This document shows, piece after piece, positions 51,864 to 61,451 of a stretch of DNA of 64,000 nt. The DNA is taken from the NCBI GenBank assembly GCA_964503965.1, contig CAZDCK010000009.1, positions 1 to 64,000 of the forward strand, written 5' to 3'. The stretch's first letter is position 1; each line of letters starts with the position of its first letter. Below the pieces are notes generated by a model. That model worked only from the letters and a program-made list of their open reading frames with translations, had not been told where the DNA came from and did not search any database. The stretch is from Eutrophocola sp964503965 (GTDB lineage: Bacteria; Pseudomonadota; Gammaproteobacteria; Pseudomonadales; Pseudohongiellaceae). Made by a program: the position numbers and the translations under genes.

Positions 51864-53060
51864 ATGAACCAGGAGACAGGGAACATTAATACCACAGGCC
51901 ACGAGATAAATGACAGCTACCAGATGGTGGAGGGCGATGAGGCTCTGAATGCCTTGTGTCGGCAATGGCAGGAGCGTGATTTCCTGGCCATGGATACAGA
52001 GTTTATTCGCACCAGCACATTCTATCCCCAGGTGGGGCTGATCCAGGTTAATGCCGGGAGCCTGGAAAACTACCTGATCGACCCATTAACGATCAGTGAC
52101 TGGACCCTGTTCAGCGAATTGATGCGGGATGAAGGAATCATCAAGATATTTCATTCCTGTTCGGAAGACCTCCAGGTGTTTATGGCATCCATGAACCTTG
52201 TGCCTTATCCTGTATTTGATACGCAGATTGCCGCTGCATTGCTGGATGAAGGATTTGGTATGAGTTACCAGAATCTGGTCAAGGTCCATCTGGATATTGA
52301 ATTGCCAAAGGGGGAAACACGATCTGACTGGTTGCAGCGTCCCCTTGATGAACGACAGCTGCATTACGCCGCCCTTGATGTAGCTTGCCTGCCTTTGATC
52401 TACAAAGCGCAGGAAAACGCACTGGCTACCCAGGGGCGTCTCTCATGGCATGCAGAAGAGTGCCGGCTGTTAATAGAAATTTACGAGCGTGAGATGACAG
52501 GCAACTTCTCTGATTATTATCTAAATATGCGGGGGGCCTGGCAGCTCAGCAGCAGACAGCTGGGTTTGCTTAAACAGCTGGCAGAATGGCGCGAAAACAG
52601 GGCGCGTGACAGGGATAAGCCACGAAACTGGATTATCAGGGATAAAAGCCTGATGGAGATTGCCCGCCAATTTCCCGAAGACCTTAATCAGTTGGGCAGA
52701 ATTGAGGAAATCAGCAGGAATTTTCTGCGACATGAAGGCCAGCAGGTCCTGGACATGGTGCAGGAAGCACGTGAAATCCCTGAAGATGCATTGCCGCTTG
52801 AACTGCCCCGGCCACTTGATGGGCGGAGTAAAAACCGCCTCAAAAGAGGGCAGGGTTTTGTGGAGGCAAAGGCAGCAGAATTGGGGCTGCCAATGGAAAT
52901 GCTGTCACGAAAACGCTGGCTGGTAGAATTGCTGCAGTCCATGCTTGAAACGGAGCGATCCAGTGGGGCAGAAAACACAGGGAGTATTGTTGTTCCTACC
53001 GAGTTTTCCGGATGGAGACACGCCTTGTTGTTTCCCGGACTGACCGAGGCCATGAAATGA
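51864..53060 (+). CDS. rnd: Ribonuclease D
   Basis: A 3'-5' exoribonuclease for tRNA and small stable RNA maturation. The DEDD catalytic residues appear in MDTEFIRT (D, E), FHSCSEDLQVF (D) and YAALDVACLPLIY (Y/D), and two HRDC domains follow (about 215-380). Length is 398 aa, slightly longer than E. coli (375). It begins 19 nt after recR, and ycgL and ycgN follow, an order known from Pseudomonas. Confidence 0.95.
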   Translation: MNQETGNINTTGHEINDSYQMVEGDEALNALCRQWQERDFLAMDTEFIRTSTFYPQVGLIQVNAGSLENYLIDPLTISDWTLFSELMRDEGIIKIFHSCSEDLQVFMASMNLVPYPVFDTQIAAALLDEGFGMSYQNLVKVHLDIELPKGETRSDWLQRPLDERQLHYAALDVACLPLIYKAQENALATQGRLSWHAEECRLLIEIYEREMTGNFSDYYLNMRGAWQLSSRQLGLLKQLAEWRENRARDRDKPRNWIIRDKSLMEIARQFPEDLNQLGRIEEISRNFLRHEGQQVLDMVQEAREIPEDALPLELPRPLDGRSKNRLKRGQGFVEAKAAELGLPMEMLSRKRWLVELLQSMLETERSSGAENTGSIVVPTEFSGWRHALLFPGLTEAMK

Positions 53061-53079
53061 TTAACGAAGGATCAGGGCA

Positions 53080-53358
53080 ATGACAGACGCAGGCAGCATC
53101 ATCTGTTCTATTTTCAAGGGAAATAAAGAACAGGAGCTCTATGTCTACGTTCCACGGGACAGTGGAGAAGATGGTATCCCTGAAGCCTTGAAAGACCGTC
53201 TGGGCCAGATTAGCAAGGTCATGGACCTGGTGCTTACACCTGACAGGAAGCTGGCGCGTGCTGATACAACGCGAGTCATAACCCAGATCAGGGAGAAAGG
53301 TTATTACCTGCAGTTACCTCCCGATATAGGCATTGGAGTACTTCACGATGGTGACTGA
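53080..53358 (+). CDS. YcgL domain-containing protein
   Basis: A 92-aa YcgL-family protein. CSIFKGNKEQELYVYVP at the N-terminus, a central LGQISKVMDLVL helix and the C-terminal GYYLQLPPDIG motif define it. The family has a known fold but no settled function. It lies 20 nt after rnd and overlaps the ycgN start, so all three are probably translated from one mRNA. Confidence 0.93.
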   Translation: MTDAGSIICSIFKGNKEQELYVYVPRDSGEDGIPEALKDRLGQISKVMDLVLTPDRKLARADTTRVITQIREKGYYLQLPPDIGIGVLHDGD

Positions 53359-53809
53359 GGCTTCAAAGGATCAACGTCCATTCTGGGAGAGTAAGTCCCT
53401 GCTTGAGATGAGCAGGAAAGAATGGGAATCCCTTTGTGACGGCTGTGCCAAGTGTTGCCTTCATAAACTCGAAGATGAAGAGACCGGCGAAGTTTTTTAT
53501 ACGCGTGTTGTTTGCCGGTTTCTTGACCAGGAAAAGTGTGCCTGCACGGTCTATGCCAAACGCAGGAAGCTTGTCCCTAATTGTGTCGTCCTGACTCCTG
53601 ATAACCTTGAAGATCTTGACTGGATGCCGGGAACCTGTGCCTACAGGCTGCTCAAGGAAGGCAAACCGCTGCCGGTATGGCATCCGCTTATCAATGGCAG
53701 CAGGGAGCAGATGATTGCCACCGACAATACTGTCACCGGCAAAGTGGTCTCAGAGGAGTTTGTCCATGAAGACGGCTTTGAAGAACATATGATTGACTGG
53801 GCTGATTGA
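53348..53809 (+). CDS. YcgN family cysteine-cluster protein
   Basis: A 153-aa UPF0260/YcgN protein. The N-terminal cysteine cluster CDGCAKCC, with later CRF, CACTVY and CAYRL cysteines, forms a zinc- or Fe-S-like site of the YkgJ/CxxCxxCC superfamily. The function is unknown. ATG 53348 has GGAG upstream and overlaps the ycgL 3' end by 11 nt. Confidence 0.93.
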   Translation: MVTEASKDQRPFWESKSLLEMSRKEWESLCDGCAKCCLHKLEDEETGEVFYTRVVCRFLDQEKCACTVYAKRRKLVPNCVVLTPDNLEDLDWMPGTCAYRLLKEGKPLPVWHPLINGSREQMIATDNTVTGKVVSEEFVHEDGFEEHMIDWAD

Positions 53810-53817
53810 GCGCGACT

Positions 53818-54198
53818 ATGGATTCACAGGACTACATTATTGCCTGGACAGTGTATCTTTGTGCGGGCATTGTTTTCAGTATTATCAGCTGGAAGTTCAT
53901 GAAGAAAGTGTTGTGGCGGGAACTGGCTTATCTGTTACAAAGCCTGTTGCTGGCCATCATTTTTACGCCCTGGTACGTCCTGCCAGAGGAAGAGATACTG
54001 GCCCCGGCACTGATCATTTTCATGCTTGATCTCATTACCATTGATGTCACCACCAGCATAAGAGCCTTGATCCCGTTAGTTATGGCCATACTGCTGGGTA
54101 TCATAGTCACCATTGTACTCAGTGTGATTTACCGGGTGAAAAGCAGGAAGCTGGCTGCAGGCAGGATCGAGTCAGTTCCTGAAGGGCCCTCAATCTGA
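53818..54198 (+). CDS. Three-helix membrane protein of unknown function
   Basis: A 126-aa integral membrane protein with hydrophobic segments at about 8-25, 37-55 and 82-103 (LVMAILLGIIVTIVLSVIY) and a short basic tail. Similar unnamed proteins follow ycgN in related gammaproteobacteria. ATG 53818 gives the start; a TTG at 53806 overlaps the ycgN stop and is an alternative. No function can be assigned. Confidence 0.75.
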   Translation: MDSQDYIIAWTVYLCAGIVFSIISWKFMKKVLWRELAYLLQSLLLAIIFTPWYVLPEEEILAPALIIFMLDLITIDVTTSIRALIPLVMAILLGIIVTIVLSVIYRVKSRKLAAGRIESVPEGPSI

Positions 54199-54204
54199 TT
54201 TCGC

Positions 54205-54354
54205 TTACTGGTTGAGGTCGTACTTGCGTATATAGCCACGCAACTGGTCATAGGTCAGGTCGAGAAGTTTGGCTGTTTTGCGTTGATTGTACTGACAGAT
54301 TTTCAGGGCTTCCCTCAGAATTTTTTCTCAAACTCCTGTACCTGATGCTTACCC
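54205..54354 (-). pseudogene. 3' remnant of a PspF-type sigma-54 activator gene
   Basis: Only the C-terminal Fis-type DNA-binding helix-turn-helix remains: ILREALKICQYNQRKTAK, then LLDLTYDQLRGYIRKYDLNQ and a TAA stop. Upstream the frame is broken: a 6-nt A run (T run 54321-54326 on plus) needs one more A to rejoin HQVQEFEKK, which continues the same protein. Beyond about 54354 nothing matches; the AAA+ and other regions are missing. PspF activates psp genes in response to membrane stress. The fragment cannot function and abuts the RND remnant head to head. Confidence 0.8.
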
Positions 54355-54819
54355 CTGATTGTCATGACTGCCATTCCGTTTGGTTATATAGGCGCTGTAA
54401 TCGGGCACTTGCTGATGGGACTCGACCTGAGCATGTATTCCATTCTCGGTATCGTGGCTGCAGCGGGGGTTGTGATTAATGACAACCTGGTCCTGATGGA
54501 TTTTATAAACAGACTCCGGGACGAGGGTTACACGGCTGTCAAGGCCGTAGAGAAAGCCGCAGAGGAACGTTTCCGTCCGATCTTTCTGACATCGTTTACT
54601 ACCTTCATCGGGTTGCTGCCCTTGATGGCAGAAACCAGTGTGCAGGCCCAGTTCCTAATTCCAACAGTTGTGTCACTGGCATTCGGCGTACTCTTCGCCA
54701 GTTCTGTAACGTTGTTACTTGTCCCGGTGCTATATCTGATACTCAGTGATTTTCAGGATTGGACAGTAAAGCTCTTTGACAGGGAAAGCAGCTTACAGAA
54801 ACAGATAGTGATGGACTGA
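54352..54819 (+). pseudogene. 3' remnant of an RND (AcrB/MexF-like) efflux pump gene
   Basis: The frame encodes only the last 155 or so residues of a family that is normally about 1040 aa. PLIVMTAIPFGYIGAVIGH, GIVAAAGVVINDNLVLMDF, EERFRPIFLTSFTTFIGLLP and FGVLFASSVTLLLVPVLY are the final transmembrane helices of an RND permease. Homology extends 5' of the ATG at 54364 to about 54352 and then stops abruptly at the PspF remnant. Without the proton-relay helix 4 and the porter domain it cannot pump. Confidence 0.87.
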
Positions 54820-54931
54820 ATTATCCGTGGCCGGAACTCTTTTTGCGGATAGGTTTGTCCATGGAATATTTTTCATAATACGGTAATGTCATGTCTCGGT
54901 TATAATCGTATTTTTTCTTCACAGTCTTGCC

Positions 54932-57900
54932 GTGTCTTCAGATATATCCCAACTCATTCAACAGACCGATGGATGCCTCACTCGAGACCGCCATCGTCTG
55001 CGCATGGCCCTGTCAAGACATCGGCATCAGGAAAAAAAGGGGGCAGCTAATCACGGGAAACGCAGACCCGAGGATTTGTCTGCTATTGCCAGAAAAATCG
55101 ACGCCTCCCGTGTCCTGGTAGAAAAAAGACAGGCAGGTGTGCCCTCCGTGACGTATCCGCCAGAGCTGCCCATGACAGGAAAGGTCGAGGAGATTAAAAC
55201 TGCCATCGCGCATCATCAGGTTGTAATCGTGGCTGGTGAAACCGGGTCGGGAAAGACGACGCAGTTACCCAAGATATGCCTGGATATCGGTCGTGGTATC
55301 AAGGGGATGATTGGTCATACACAACCCAGAAGACTGGCCGCCAGAACTGTCAGTTCACGTATCGCTGAAGAGCTGGGTTTGCAGGATAGCAGTGGTGTTG
55401 CCTACCAGGTCCGCTTCCAGGACTTCAGTGATGAGTCTACCTACATCAAGCTTATGACAGATGGCATCTTGCTCTCTGAAACCCGTGAAGATCCTTTTCT
55501 CAATAAATATGACACCATTATTATTGATGAAGCCCATGAGCGCAGTCTCAATATCGATTTTCTGCTCGGATACCTGAAAAGATTACTGCCCAGGCGTCCG
55601 GACCTGAAAGTTATAGTGACATCAGCTACGATTGATGTAGAAAAATTCTCTGATCATTTTGATAAGGCGCCTGTTATTGAAGTGTCTGGTAGAACCTATC
55701 CGGTTGATGTTCTTTACCAGTCACCTGATGAGAATGAATCCGGGGATCTTAATGACCAGATTCTTCGTGCCCTGCGTCAAATACAAAAGCTGTCGAAAAA
55801 ATCTCCCCTGCCATATCGGGATGTCCTGGTGTTTCTCAGTGGAGAAAAGGAAATTCGAGATGCAGCTGAAGCAATTCGAAAGGACCGTTCTCTGGATCTT
55901 GAGGTTCTTCCTCTCTATGCGCGTTTAAGTAATAACGAGCAGAACAGGGTTTTCCAGGCCCACGGCAAGCAGCGGGTTGTCCTGGCTACCAATGTGGCAG
56001 AAACATCATTGACCGTACCCCGAATTGGTTATGTGATTGACAGCGGTGTTGCCCGGATCAGTCGCTACAGTATCCGCAGCAAGATCCAGCGCCTGCCGAT
56101 AGAGCCCATCTCAAAGGCCAGTGCTAATCAGCGGGCTGGTCGTTGTGGCCGTCTTTGTCCGGGAACGTGTATCCGGCTTTACAGTGAAGAGGATTTTCAT
56201 AATCGCCCTGACTTTACAGATACGGAAATCATTCGGACAAACCTCGCATCGGTTATCCTGCAAATGCTGGTACTGCGGTTTGGCGATATTGAGGAATTTC
56301 CCTTTGTAGATCCTCCTGAAGGCAATGCTGTCAGGGATGGATTTCGGATTCTTGAAGAGCTTGGAGCTGTCACTAATGACAGGCGTATTACCCGGCTTGG
56401 CAGGCAAATGTCACGTTTTCCCGTTGACCCGCGATTTGCGAGAATATTACTGGCAGGGGATCGCTATCACTGCTTGCAGGAAATCCTGGTAATCGTCAGT
56501 GCCCTGAGCATCCAGGATCCGCGTGAAAGACCCCTGGACAAACAACAAGCTGCTGATGAAGCCCATCGCCGCTTTAAACATCCGGAATCGGATTTTCTGG
56601 CATGGACGGCACTATGGGAATTCTTTGAAGAACAGCGTCAACAAGTCGGCCGCAATAAACTTGGCAAACTTTGCCGTCAGAATTTTCTGTCTTACCTGAG
56701 AATGAATGAATGGCGTGATGTGCATCGTCAGCTCAGGCTGGTCTCGCAGGAACTGGCATTAACCATAAACAGTGAACCTGCCAGTTATGAGCAGATTCAC
56801 CAGGCCCTGCTTGCCGGACTGGTAAGCAACGTGGCAAACAGGCTGGATGACAACAGTTATCTGGGCGCGCGCAACAGAAAATTCCGTATTTTTCCCGGTT
56901 CATTTCTTCACGGCAAGAAGTATTCATGGATTCTCGCCGCAGAACTGGTTGAGACATCACAGCTGTATGCCAGGATGAATGCCATGGTTGAAGCCCCCTG
57001 GATAGAAATGATGGCAGGGAGTCTGATCAAGAAGCACTATTCTGAACCCCACTGGGAAAAAGGTCGCGGTAAAGTGATTGCTTTTGAGAAAGTGTCTCTT
57101 TATGGCCTGGTCCTGGTTGATCGACGCAAGGTTGTCTATGGTTCCATTGACCCGGTAACCAGTCGTGAGCTCTTCATTCGTGAGGGCCTGGCCTGCTCCC
57201 AGGTAAATACCAAACTGCCTTTTTATCGACATAACTCACGACTCATCAGTGAAATAGAAAATCTTGAAGACAAGACCAGGCGAAAAGATCTTCTGGTTAG
57301 GGAAGAAGATATCTATCAGCTTTATGATGACATTTTGCCGGAAGAGGTCATTGACCAGGCAAGTCTCGAGCGTTGGTATAAGAAACAGGGAAAGGGAACT
57401 ACCCAGGCGTTGTTTTTTACGAGGGAAAGTTTGCTTAATACCCAGGATGATGCCCTTGCCCTGGAAGCTTTTCCTGATCAGTTACAGGCCGGGCATCTGA
57501 CTCTTGACCTTGACTATCGCTTTGAACCAGGAGCTGCAGCAGATGGTGTATCCGTCGATGTGCCCGTCTCGGCACTGACGCAATTGCATGAAGAGGATCT
57601 GGACTGGCTCGTGCCGGGAATGTTGCGGGAAAAATGTATTGCGCTGGTCAAGGCACTGCCAAAACCCGTTCGTAAGAATTTTGTACCAGTGCCGGACCAT
57701 GTTAACAGGGCCATGCCAGCCATTAGCAAGGGGCAGGGTGACCTGAAAGCCGTGCTTGCCCATGAACTGCAACGTTTAACGGCTGTCTCGATACCCCAGG
57801 ACAGCTGGACTGATTTTTCTCTCCCGGATCACCTGAAAATGAACATCAACATCCTGGATATGGAAGGAAAGAAAATTGGTAATGGCAGAGACTTGGCCAT

Positions 57901-58828
57901 TCTCAGGGAAAAGTTCGCGGCGCAGTCAAAAGCTGCAATAGCGAACTTTTCTGAATCCACGATTGAGCGAACCGGATTGACTGAGTGGGATTTTGACTCC
58001 CTGGAAGAAGAGGTGGAAATTCAACAGGGAGGAATTGTGATCAAGGCCTGGCCAGCATTGGTTGATGATACCGATTCTGTATCTATGACGCTTGCAGACT
58101 CACCTTACCAGGCCCGATTGCTCTCCAGGGCTGGTGTGGCCAGACTTTACATGTTCAGGAATCGTCAGCAATGGAAGTACCTGAAAAAAAATGTACTGCA
58201 GGATGCCAGGCATTTGCCTGCCATGAATCGTTACGGTGGGCGCGATAGTTTGGCTAATCAGATTGTCATGGCCACCTACCAGTCCGCATTCAGGCTGGCT
58301 GAAGAACTTCCCCGAGACAGGAATGGATTTGATGAAATTTATGACATGGGCAGGGGAGAACTGGTTGATACATCCACTCGACTGGAGAACCTTCTCTATA
58401 AGTTGCTTGATGAGACAGCATCAATCACAGCCTCGCTAAAGAAGTTCAATGGATTGCAGGACATGGCGTTGCAACAGGATGTAAACCGACAAATGGAAGG
58501 GCTCGTCCATGATGGCTTCTTGTCAAATACACCGATTGAGGTATTGATGGAGTACCCCCGGTATTTCAAGGCACTGAATCAGCGATTGGAAAAATATCCC
58601 AGACAGTCAGAAAAAGATGCCCAGTGGTCTAGGATGCTGGAATGGTGGTGGCAACGCTACCAGAGCAGAAAACAGCTGCTTGAAGCACAGCATAAGAGTG
58701 CTGAACAGATTGATGCTTTTCGCTGGATGCTTGAAGAGTTACGGGTTTCCCTGTTTGCCCAGGCTTTGGGAACACGTTATCCGATCTCTGAAAAACGGGT
58801 GGAAAAAGCCTGGCATGAAATGGAATAG
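54932..58828 (+). CDS. hrpA: ATP-dependent RNA helicase HrpA
   Basis: A large DEAH-box helicase that rescues collided ribosomes in E. coli. Walker A GETGSGKTTQLPKI is near residue 100, DEAH is in IIIDEAHERSLN, the SAT motif is in TSATIDVEKF, and motif VI is NQRAGRCGR. The HrpA-specific C-terminal region (DUF3418) is complete. Length is 1298 aa (E. coli 1300). GTG 54932 gives an N-terminus resembling E. coli (RDRHRLRMALSRH). Confidence 0.96.
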   Translation: MSSDISQLIQQTDGCLTRDRHRLRMALSRHRHQEKKGAANHGKRRPEDLSAIARKIDASRVLVEKRQAGVPSVTYPPELPMTGKVEEIKTAIAHHQVVIVAGETGSGKTTQLPKICLDIGRGIKGMIGHTQPRRLAARTVSSRIAEELGLQDSSGVAYQVRFQDFSDESTYIKLMTDGILLSETREDPFLNKYDTIIIDEAHERSLNIDFLLGYLKRLLPRRPDLKVIVTSATIDVEKFSDHFDKAPVIEVSGRTYPVDVLYQSPDENESGDLNDQILRALRQIQKLSKKSPLPYRDVLVFLSGEKEIRDAAEAIRKDRSLDLEVLPLYARLSNNEQNRVFQAHGKQRVVLATNVAETSLTVPRIGYVIDSGVARISRYSIRSKIQRLPIEPISKASANQRAGRCGRLCPGTCIRLYSEEDFHNRPDFTDTEIIRTNLASVILQMLVLRFGDIEEFPFVDPPEGNAVRDGFRILEELGAVTNDRRITRLGRQMSRFPVDPRFARILLAGDRYHCLQEILVIVSALSIQDPRERPLDKQQAADEAHRRFKHPESDFLAWTALWEFFEEQRQQVGRNKLGKLCRQNFLSYLRMNEWRDVHRQLRLVSQELALTINSEPASYEQIHQALLAGLVSNVANRLDDNSYLGARNRKFRIFPGSFLHGKKYSWILAAELVETSQLYARMNAMVEAPWIEMMAGSLIKKHYSEPHWEKGRGKVIAFEKVSLYGLVLVDRRKVVYGSIDPVTSRELFIREGLACSQVNTKLPFYRHNSRLISEIENLEDKTRRKDLLVREEDIYQLYDDILPEEVIDQASLERWYKKQGKGTTQALFFTRESLLNTQDDALALEAFPDQLQAGHLTLDLDYRFEPGAAADGVSVDVPVSALTQLHEEDLDWLVPGMLREKCIALVKALPKPVRKNFVPVPDHVNRAMPAISKGQGDLKAVLAHELQRLTAVSIPQDSWTDFSLPDHLKMNINILDMEGKKIGNGRDLAILREKFAAQSKAAIANFSESTIERTGLTEWDFDSLEEEVEIQQGGIVIKAWPALVDDTDSVSMTLADSPYQARLLSRAGVARLYMFRNRQQWKYLKKNVLQDARHLPAMNRYGGRDSLANQIVMATYQSAFRLAEELPRDRNGFDEIYDMGRGELVDTSTRLENLLYKLLDETASITASLKKFNGLQDMALQQDVNRQMEGLVHDGFLSNTPIEVLMEYPRYFKALNQRLEKYPRQSEKDAQWSRMLEWWWQRYQSRKQLLEAQHKSAEQIDAFRWMLEELRVSLFAQALGTRYPISEKRVEKAWHEME

Positions 58829-58952
58829 CGAATTGCCGGGTCTGTATGGATGTTGCATGAATTCAGCACATTCAAAGAAACCTCCGTCCCGGTGTTAATA
58901 GTGTGAATTATCATATTGAAATATATCAAGGAGCACGAGTTAAAATACTCTC

Positions 58953-59696
58953 ATGCACTTAATGGAGAAAAACGAGATTACAGATACACCTGCAAGGATT
59001 CTGCTTGCGGCGATATGGCTTCTTGTGTCTCTGCTTTACCTGCAACCCTTAACTGTCTCGGCCCAGCCCGAAAGCAAGGACCCTGATCCGTTTATCAAAT
59101 TCAACAGAAAGATTTATGCCTTCAATGAAGCTTTCGATGAAGCCTTGTTCAAACCAGTCGCCCTCACTTACCAGGAACTGGTTCCCGGTTTTGCGAGGCA
59201 GGGGGTCAGTAATTTTTTCAACAATCTTGATGATGTGAATGTGGTTTTCAATGACCTGCTGCAGCTGAAAATGCAAAATGCCTTGCAGGACTCTGGGCGA
59301 CTAGTGATCAATACAACCATTGGCATCGGTGGTCTGCTTGATGTTGCTACCACCTGGGGACTGTACAAGAATGATGAGGATTTTGGCCAGACGCTGGGAT
59401 ACTGGGGAGTTCCTGCCGGTCCCTATCTGGTATTGCCAATTCTGGGGACAAGTACCTTGCGACATACCACCGGCCTGTTTCCGGATTACCTGATGAACCC
59501 GATATTCCGGGTGGATAATGACGAGATACGCTTTTTTCTCTGGGCTCTGGATAACATTGACTCGCGGGTTTATTACCTGGCTGCGGAGTCAATGGTGACA
59601 GGTGACGAGTACACTTTTGTCAGGGATGCCTTTCTCCAGCGTCGTGAATATCTGGCTGCAGATGGAGAAGTCTATGATGAATGGGATGATTTCTGA
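58953..59696 (+). CDS. mlaA: MlaA family outer-membrane lipid asymmetry protein
   Basis: The outer-membrane component that removes mislocalised phospholipids and passes them to MlaC. DPFIKFNRKIYAFNEAFD, NFFNNLDDVNVVFNDLLQ, TIGIGGLLDVA and GYWGVPAGPYLVLPILG are family hallmarks. Length is 247 aa. The N-terminal signal (AAIWLLVSLLYLQPLTVSAQ) has no lipobox cysteine, so this form is probably not lipidated, unlike E. coli MlaA. ATG 58962 is an alternative start. The order mlaA, PilZ-type gene, response regulator and STAS resembles Pseudomonas. Confidence 0.92.
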   Translation: MHLMEKNEITDTPARILLAAIWLLVSLLYLQPLTVSAQPESKDPDPFIKFNRKIYAFNEAFDEALFKPVALTYQELVPGFARQGVSNFFNNLDDVNVVFNDLLQLKMQNALQDSGRLVINTTIGIGGLLDVATTWGLYKNDEDFGQTLGYWGVPAGPYLVLPILGTSTLRHTTGLFPDYLMNPIFRVDNDEIRFFLWALDNIDSRVYYLAAESMVTGDEYTFVRDAFLQRREYLAADGEVYDEWDDF

Positions 59697-59733
59697 GAGG
59701 CGCCTTTACGCTTATTCGGACTGCCGATAAGGT

Positions 59734-60027
59734 TTAATACATTTCAAGAATAACGCCTCCGACACGGCATCGCCCCTTGTCGATTGGTCTAATACGCTTG
59801 ATTTCTATAAGGGCCTGGAAAGGGCCTCTGTTCTTATGGCCATCATGGACTTTGACCTTGCACTCGGTCCCGATGGAAACCACGCTGTCGAGAACAAGTC
59901 CGATTCCGCTATCACTGATGTCGACACAAATGCCTTCAACCTCCTTTTGATGGGCACCATAAATCAAGGTAACTGCTGTCTTTACTTTGACCCGTTCGAA
60001 ATCACGTTTTTCATATGCATACACCAT
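59734..60027 (-). CDS. PilZ domain (c-di-GMP-binding) protein
   Basis: A 97-aa stand-alone PilZ protein. The c-di-GMP-binding motifs are KRDFERVKVK (R-x3-R type) and DISDSGIGL (D-x-S-x2-G); both are intact, so ligand binding is likely. It is convergent with mlaA and divergent from the response-regulator gene across 236 nt. Its partner is unknown, but the neighbours suggest a link to the phosphatase/STAS pathway. Confidence 0.88.
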   Translation of the reverse strand: MVYAYEKRDFERVKVKTAVTLIYGAHQKEVEGICVDISDSGIGLVLDSVVSIGTECKVKVHDGHKNRGPFQALIEIKRIRPIDKGRCRVGGVILEMY

Positions 60028-60263
60028 GGAAATTCCCGTTACTGCAAACTACTTTCAGTACTCTACCTCAATTTTTTTGGTTTGTGGCTAAATTCGATCC
60101 AAATTGTGACACTTTTAACGTCCATCTGTTGCAGGCAGTAAAATTAGGGAGTAAGGTTAAGAGGATTTCGAAAAGACGGTAACGCATTAATTTTTAAGCA
60201 AAGATTATATCTGACACCTTCGTCGCTGATAGCAGTGCAGTGTTTCTTCCAGCAAGACAGTAA

Positions 60264-61451
60264 ATGAAAAATGGGGAAAATAGGGTAGTTCTTGTTGTCG
60301 ACAGCGATAAGGTTGTCCGGCAGGATATTGCTGCCTATCTTTCCGATAATGAATACCGCGTTGTTCAGGCTGATGACTGCGACGAAGCGATAGCCTCTTT
60401 TCACTCCAGTTGTCCTGCCATTGTTATATTCGATATCAATCTTCCTGGCGGAAAAGCGCTTGAAACCCTTGAGCATATCTTTGCGCTCTCACCAACCCAA
60501 CCTGTACTGATTCTTTCTGAGCCTGGGCACACTGAAGAGGTGATCCAGGCCATGCGACTCGGGGTAAGCAAATACCTGGTCAAGCCAATAGAAGACATGG
60601 AGTTATTGCTGATCTCAATTGAGAACAGTCTCCAGGGTTACCGGCTGATAGAGCAGAACATTGTGTATCGCAAGAACCTGGAAGAAATTAACCGGGAACT
60701 GGAAGACCGTGTGGAAGTGTTCCAGATGGATCAGCAGGCAGGACGTCATGTCCAGATGAGCATGCTGCCCAAGCCGCCCCAGGATATAAACGGTTTTCAT
60801 TTTGACCACAAAGTGATTCCTTCCCTTTACCTAAGCGGCGACTCGGTGGATTACAAACCAGTCTCCTCCTCGAAAGTCCTGTTTTACATCGGAGATGTCT
60901 CCGGACATGGTTCTTCCTCTGCCTTTGTTACCGTGCTACTGCGTTTTCGTATTGCCCAGATGTTGCGTGAACATATCCAGGGACGTTTTCGCTCCGAATT
61001 TACACCGGCAGCAATTCTTGACCTGCTAAACCATGACCTGATGGATACAGCGTTGGACAAGCACATCACGGTTTGTATGGGGGTGCTGGACAAACGGGAT
61101 TTTTCTCTCGACTTCAGTATTGCCGGGCATCATCCTTTGCCAGTGCTTTACAGCGAAGGTAAAGCCAGGTTTATAGAGCCGTCCAAGAGTAGTTTTCCAA
61201 TCGGACTTAATGAACAGGCAACATACTTTAATGAAACCATTATGCTGCCGCAGGATTTTGCTCTCTTTCTTTTCTCAGATGGGATTCTGGAGTATCTTCC
61301 CGGTGAAAATATGACGAAAAAAGAAGAGCGGCTGCTTCAGGTAATAAGTGAGTGTAAAGGCAATTTCCAAGAGGTGAAAACGGGTTTACACTTACGCCAG
61401 GATATAAAAGTTCCTGATGATATTGCAGTGCTCAGTGCCAGTAATTTATGA
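60264..61451 (+). CDS. Response regulator with PP2C-type (SpoIIE-like) serine phosphatase domain
   Basis: A 395-aa two-domain signalling protein. The receiver domain has the phospho-acceptor Asp57 (VIFDINLPGG) and Lys107 (YLVKPIED). A coiled linker (about 125-160) leads to a PPM phosphatase domain with metal-binding motifs GDVSGHG near residue 210, AGHHPLPV, FSDGILEYL and PDDIAVL. This is the architecture of Pseudomonas HsbR/PA2798-type proteins, which dephosphorylate a STAS partner. Its stop overlaps the start of the STAS gene, a likely substrate. Confidence 0.92.
   Translation: MKNGENRVVLVVDSDKVVRQDIAAYLSDNEYRVVQADDCDEAIASFHSSCPAIVIFDINLPGGKALETLEHIFALSPTQPVLILSEPGHTEEVIQAMRLGVSKYLVKPIEDMELLLISIENSLQGYRLIEQNIVYRKNLEEINRELEDRVEVFQMDQQAGRHVQMSMLPKPPQDINGFHFDHKVIPSLYLSGDSVDYKPVSSSKVLFYIGDVSGHGSSSAFVTVLLRFRIAQMLREHIQGRFRSEFTPAAILDLLNHDLMDTALDKHITVCMGVLDKRDFSLDFSIAGHHPLPVLYSEGKARFIEPSKSSFPIGLNEQATYFNETIMLPQDFALFLFSDGILEYLPGENMTKKEERLLQVISECKGNFQEVKTGLHLRQDIKVPDDIAVLSASNL

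Noticed and set aside
54364..54819. Intact 151-aa membrane protein
   Set aside because: Every part aligns with the C-terminal end of an RND pump, and similarity continues upstream of the ATG, so it is a truncated gene rather than a small protein in its own right.
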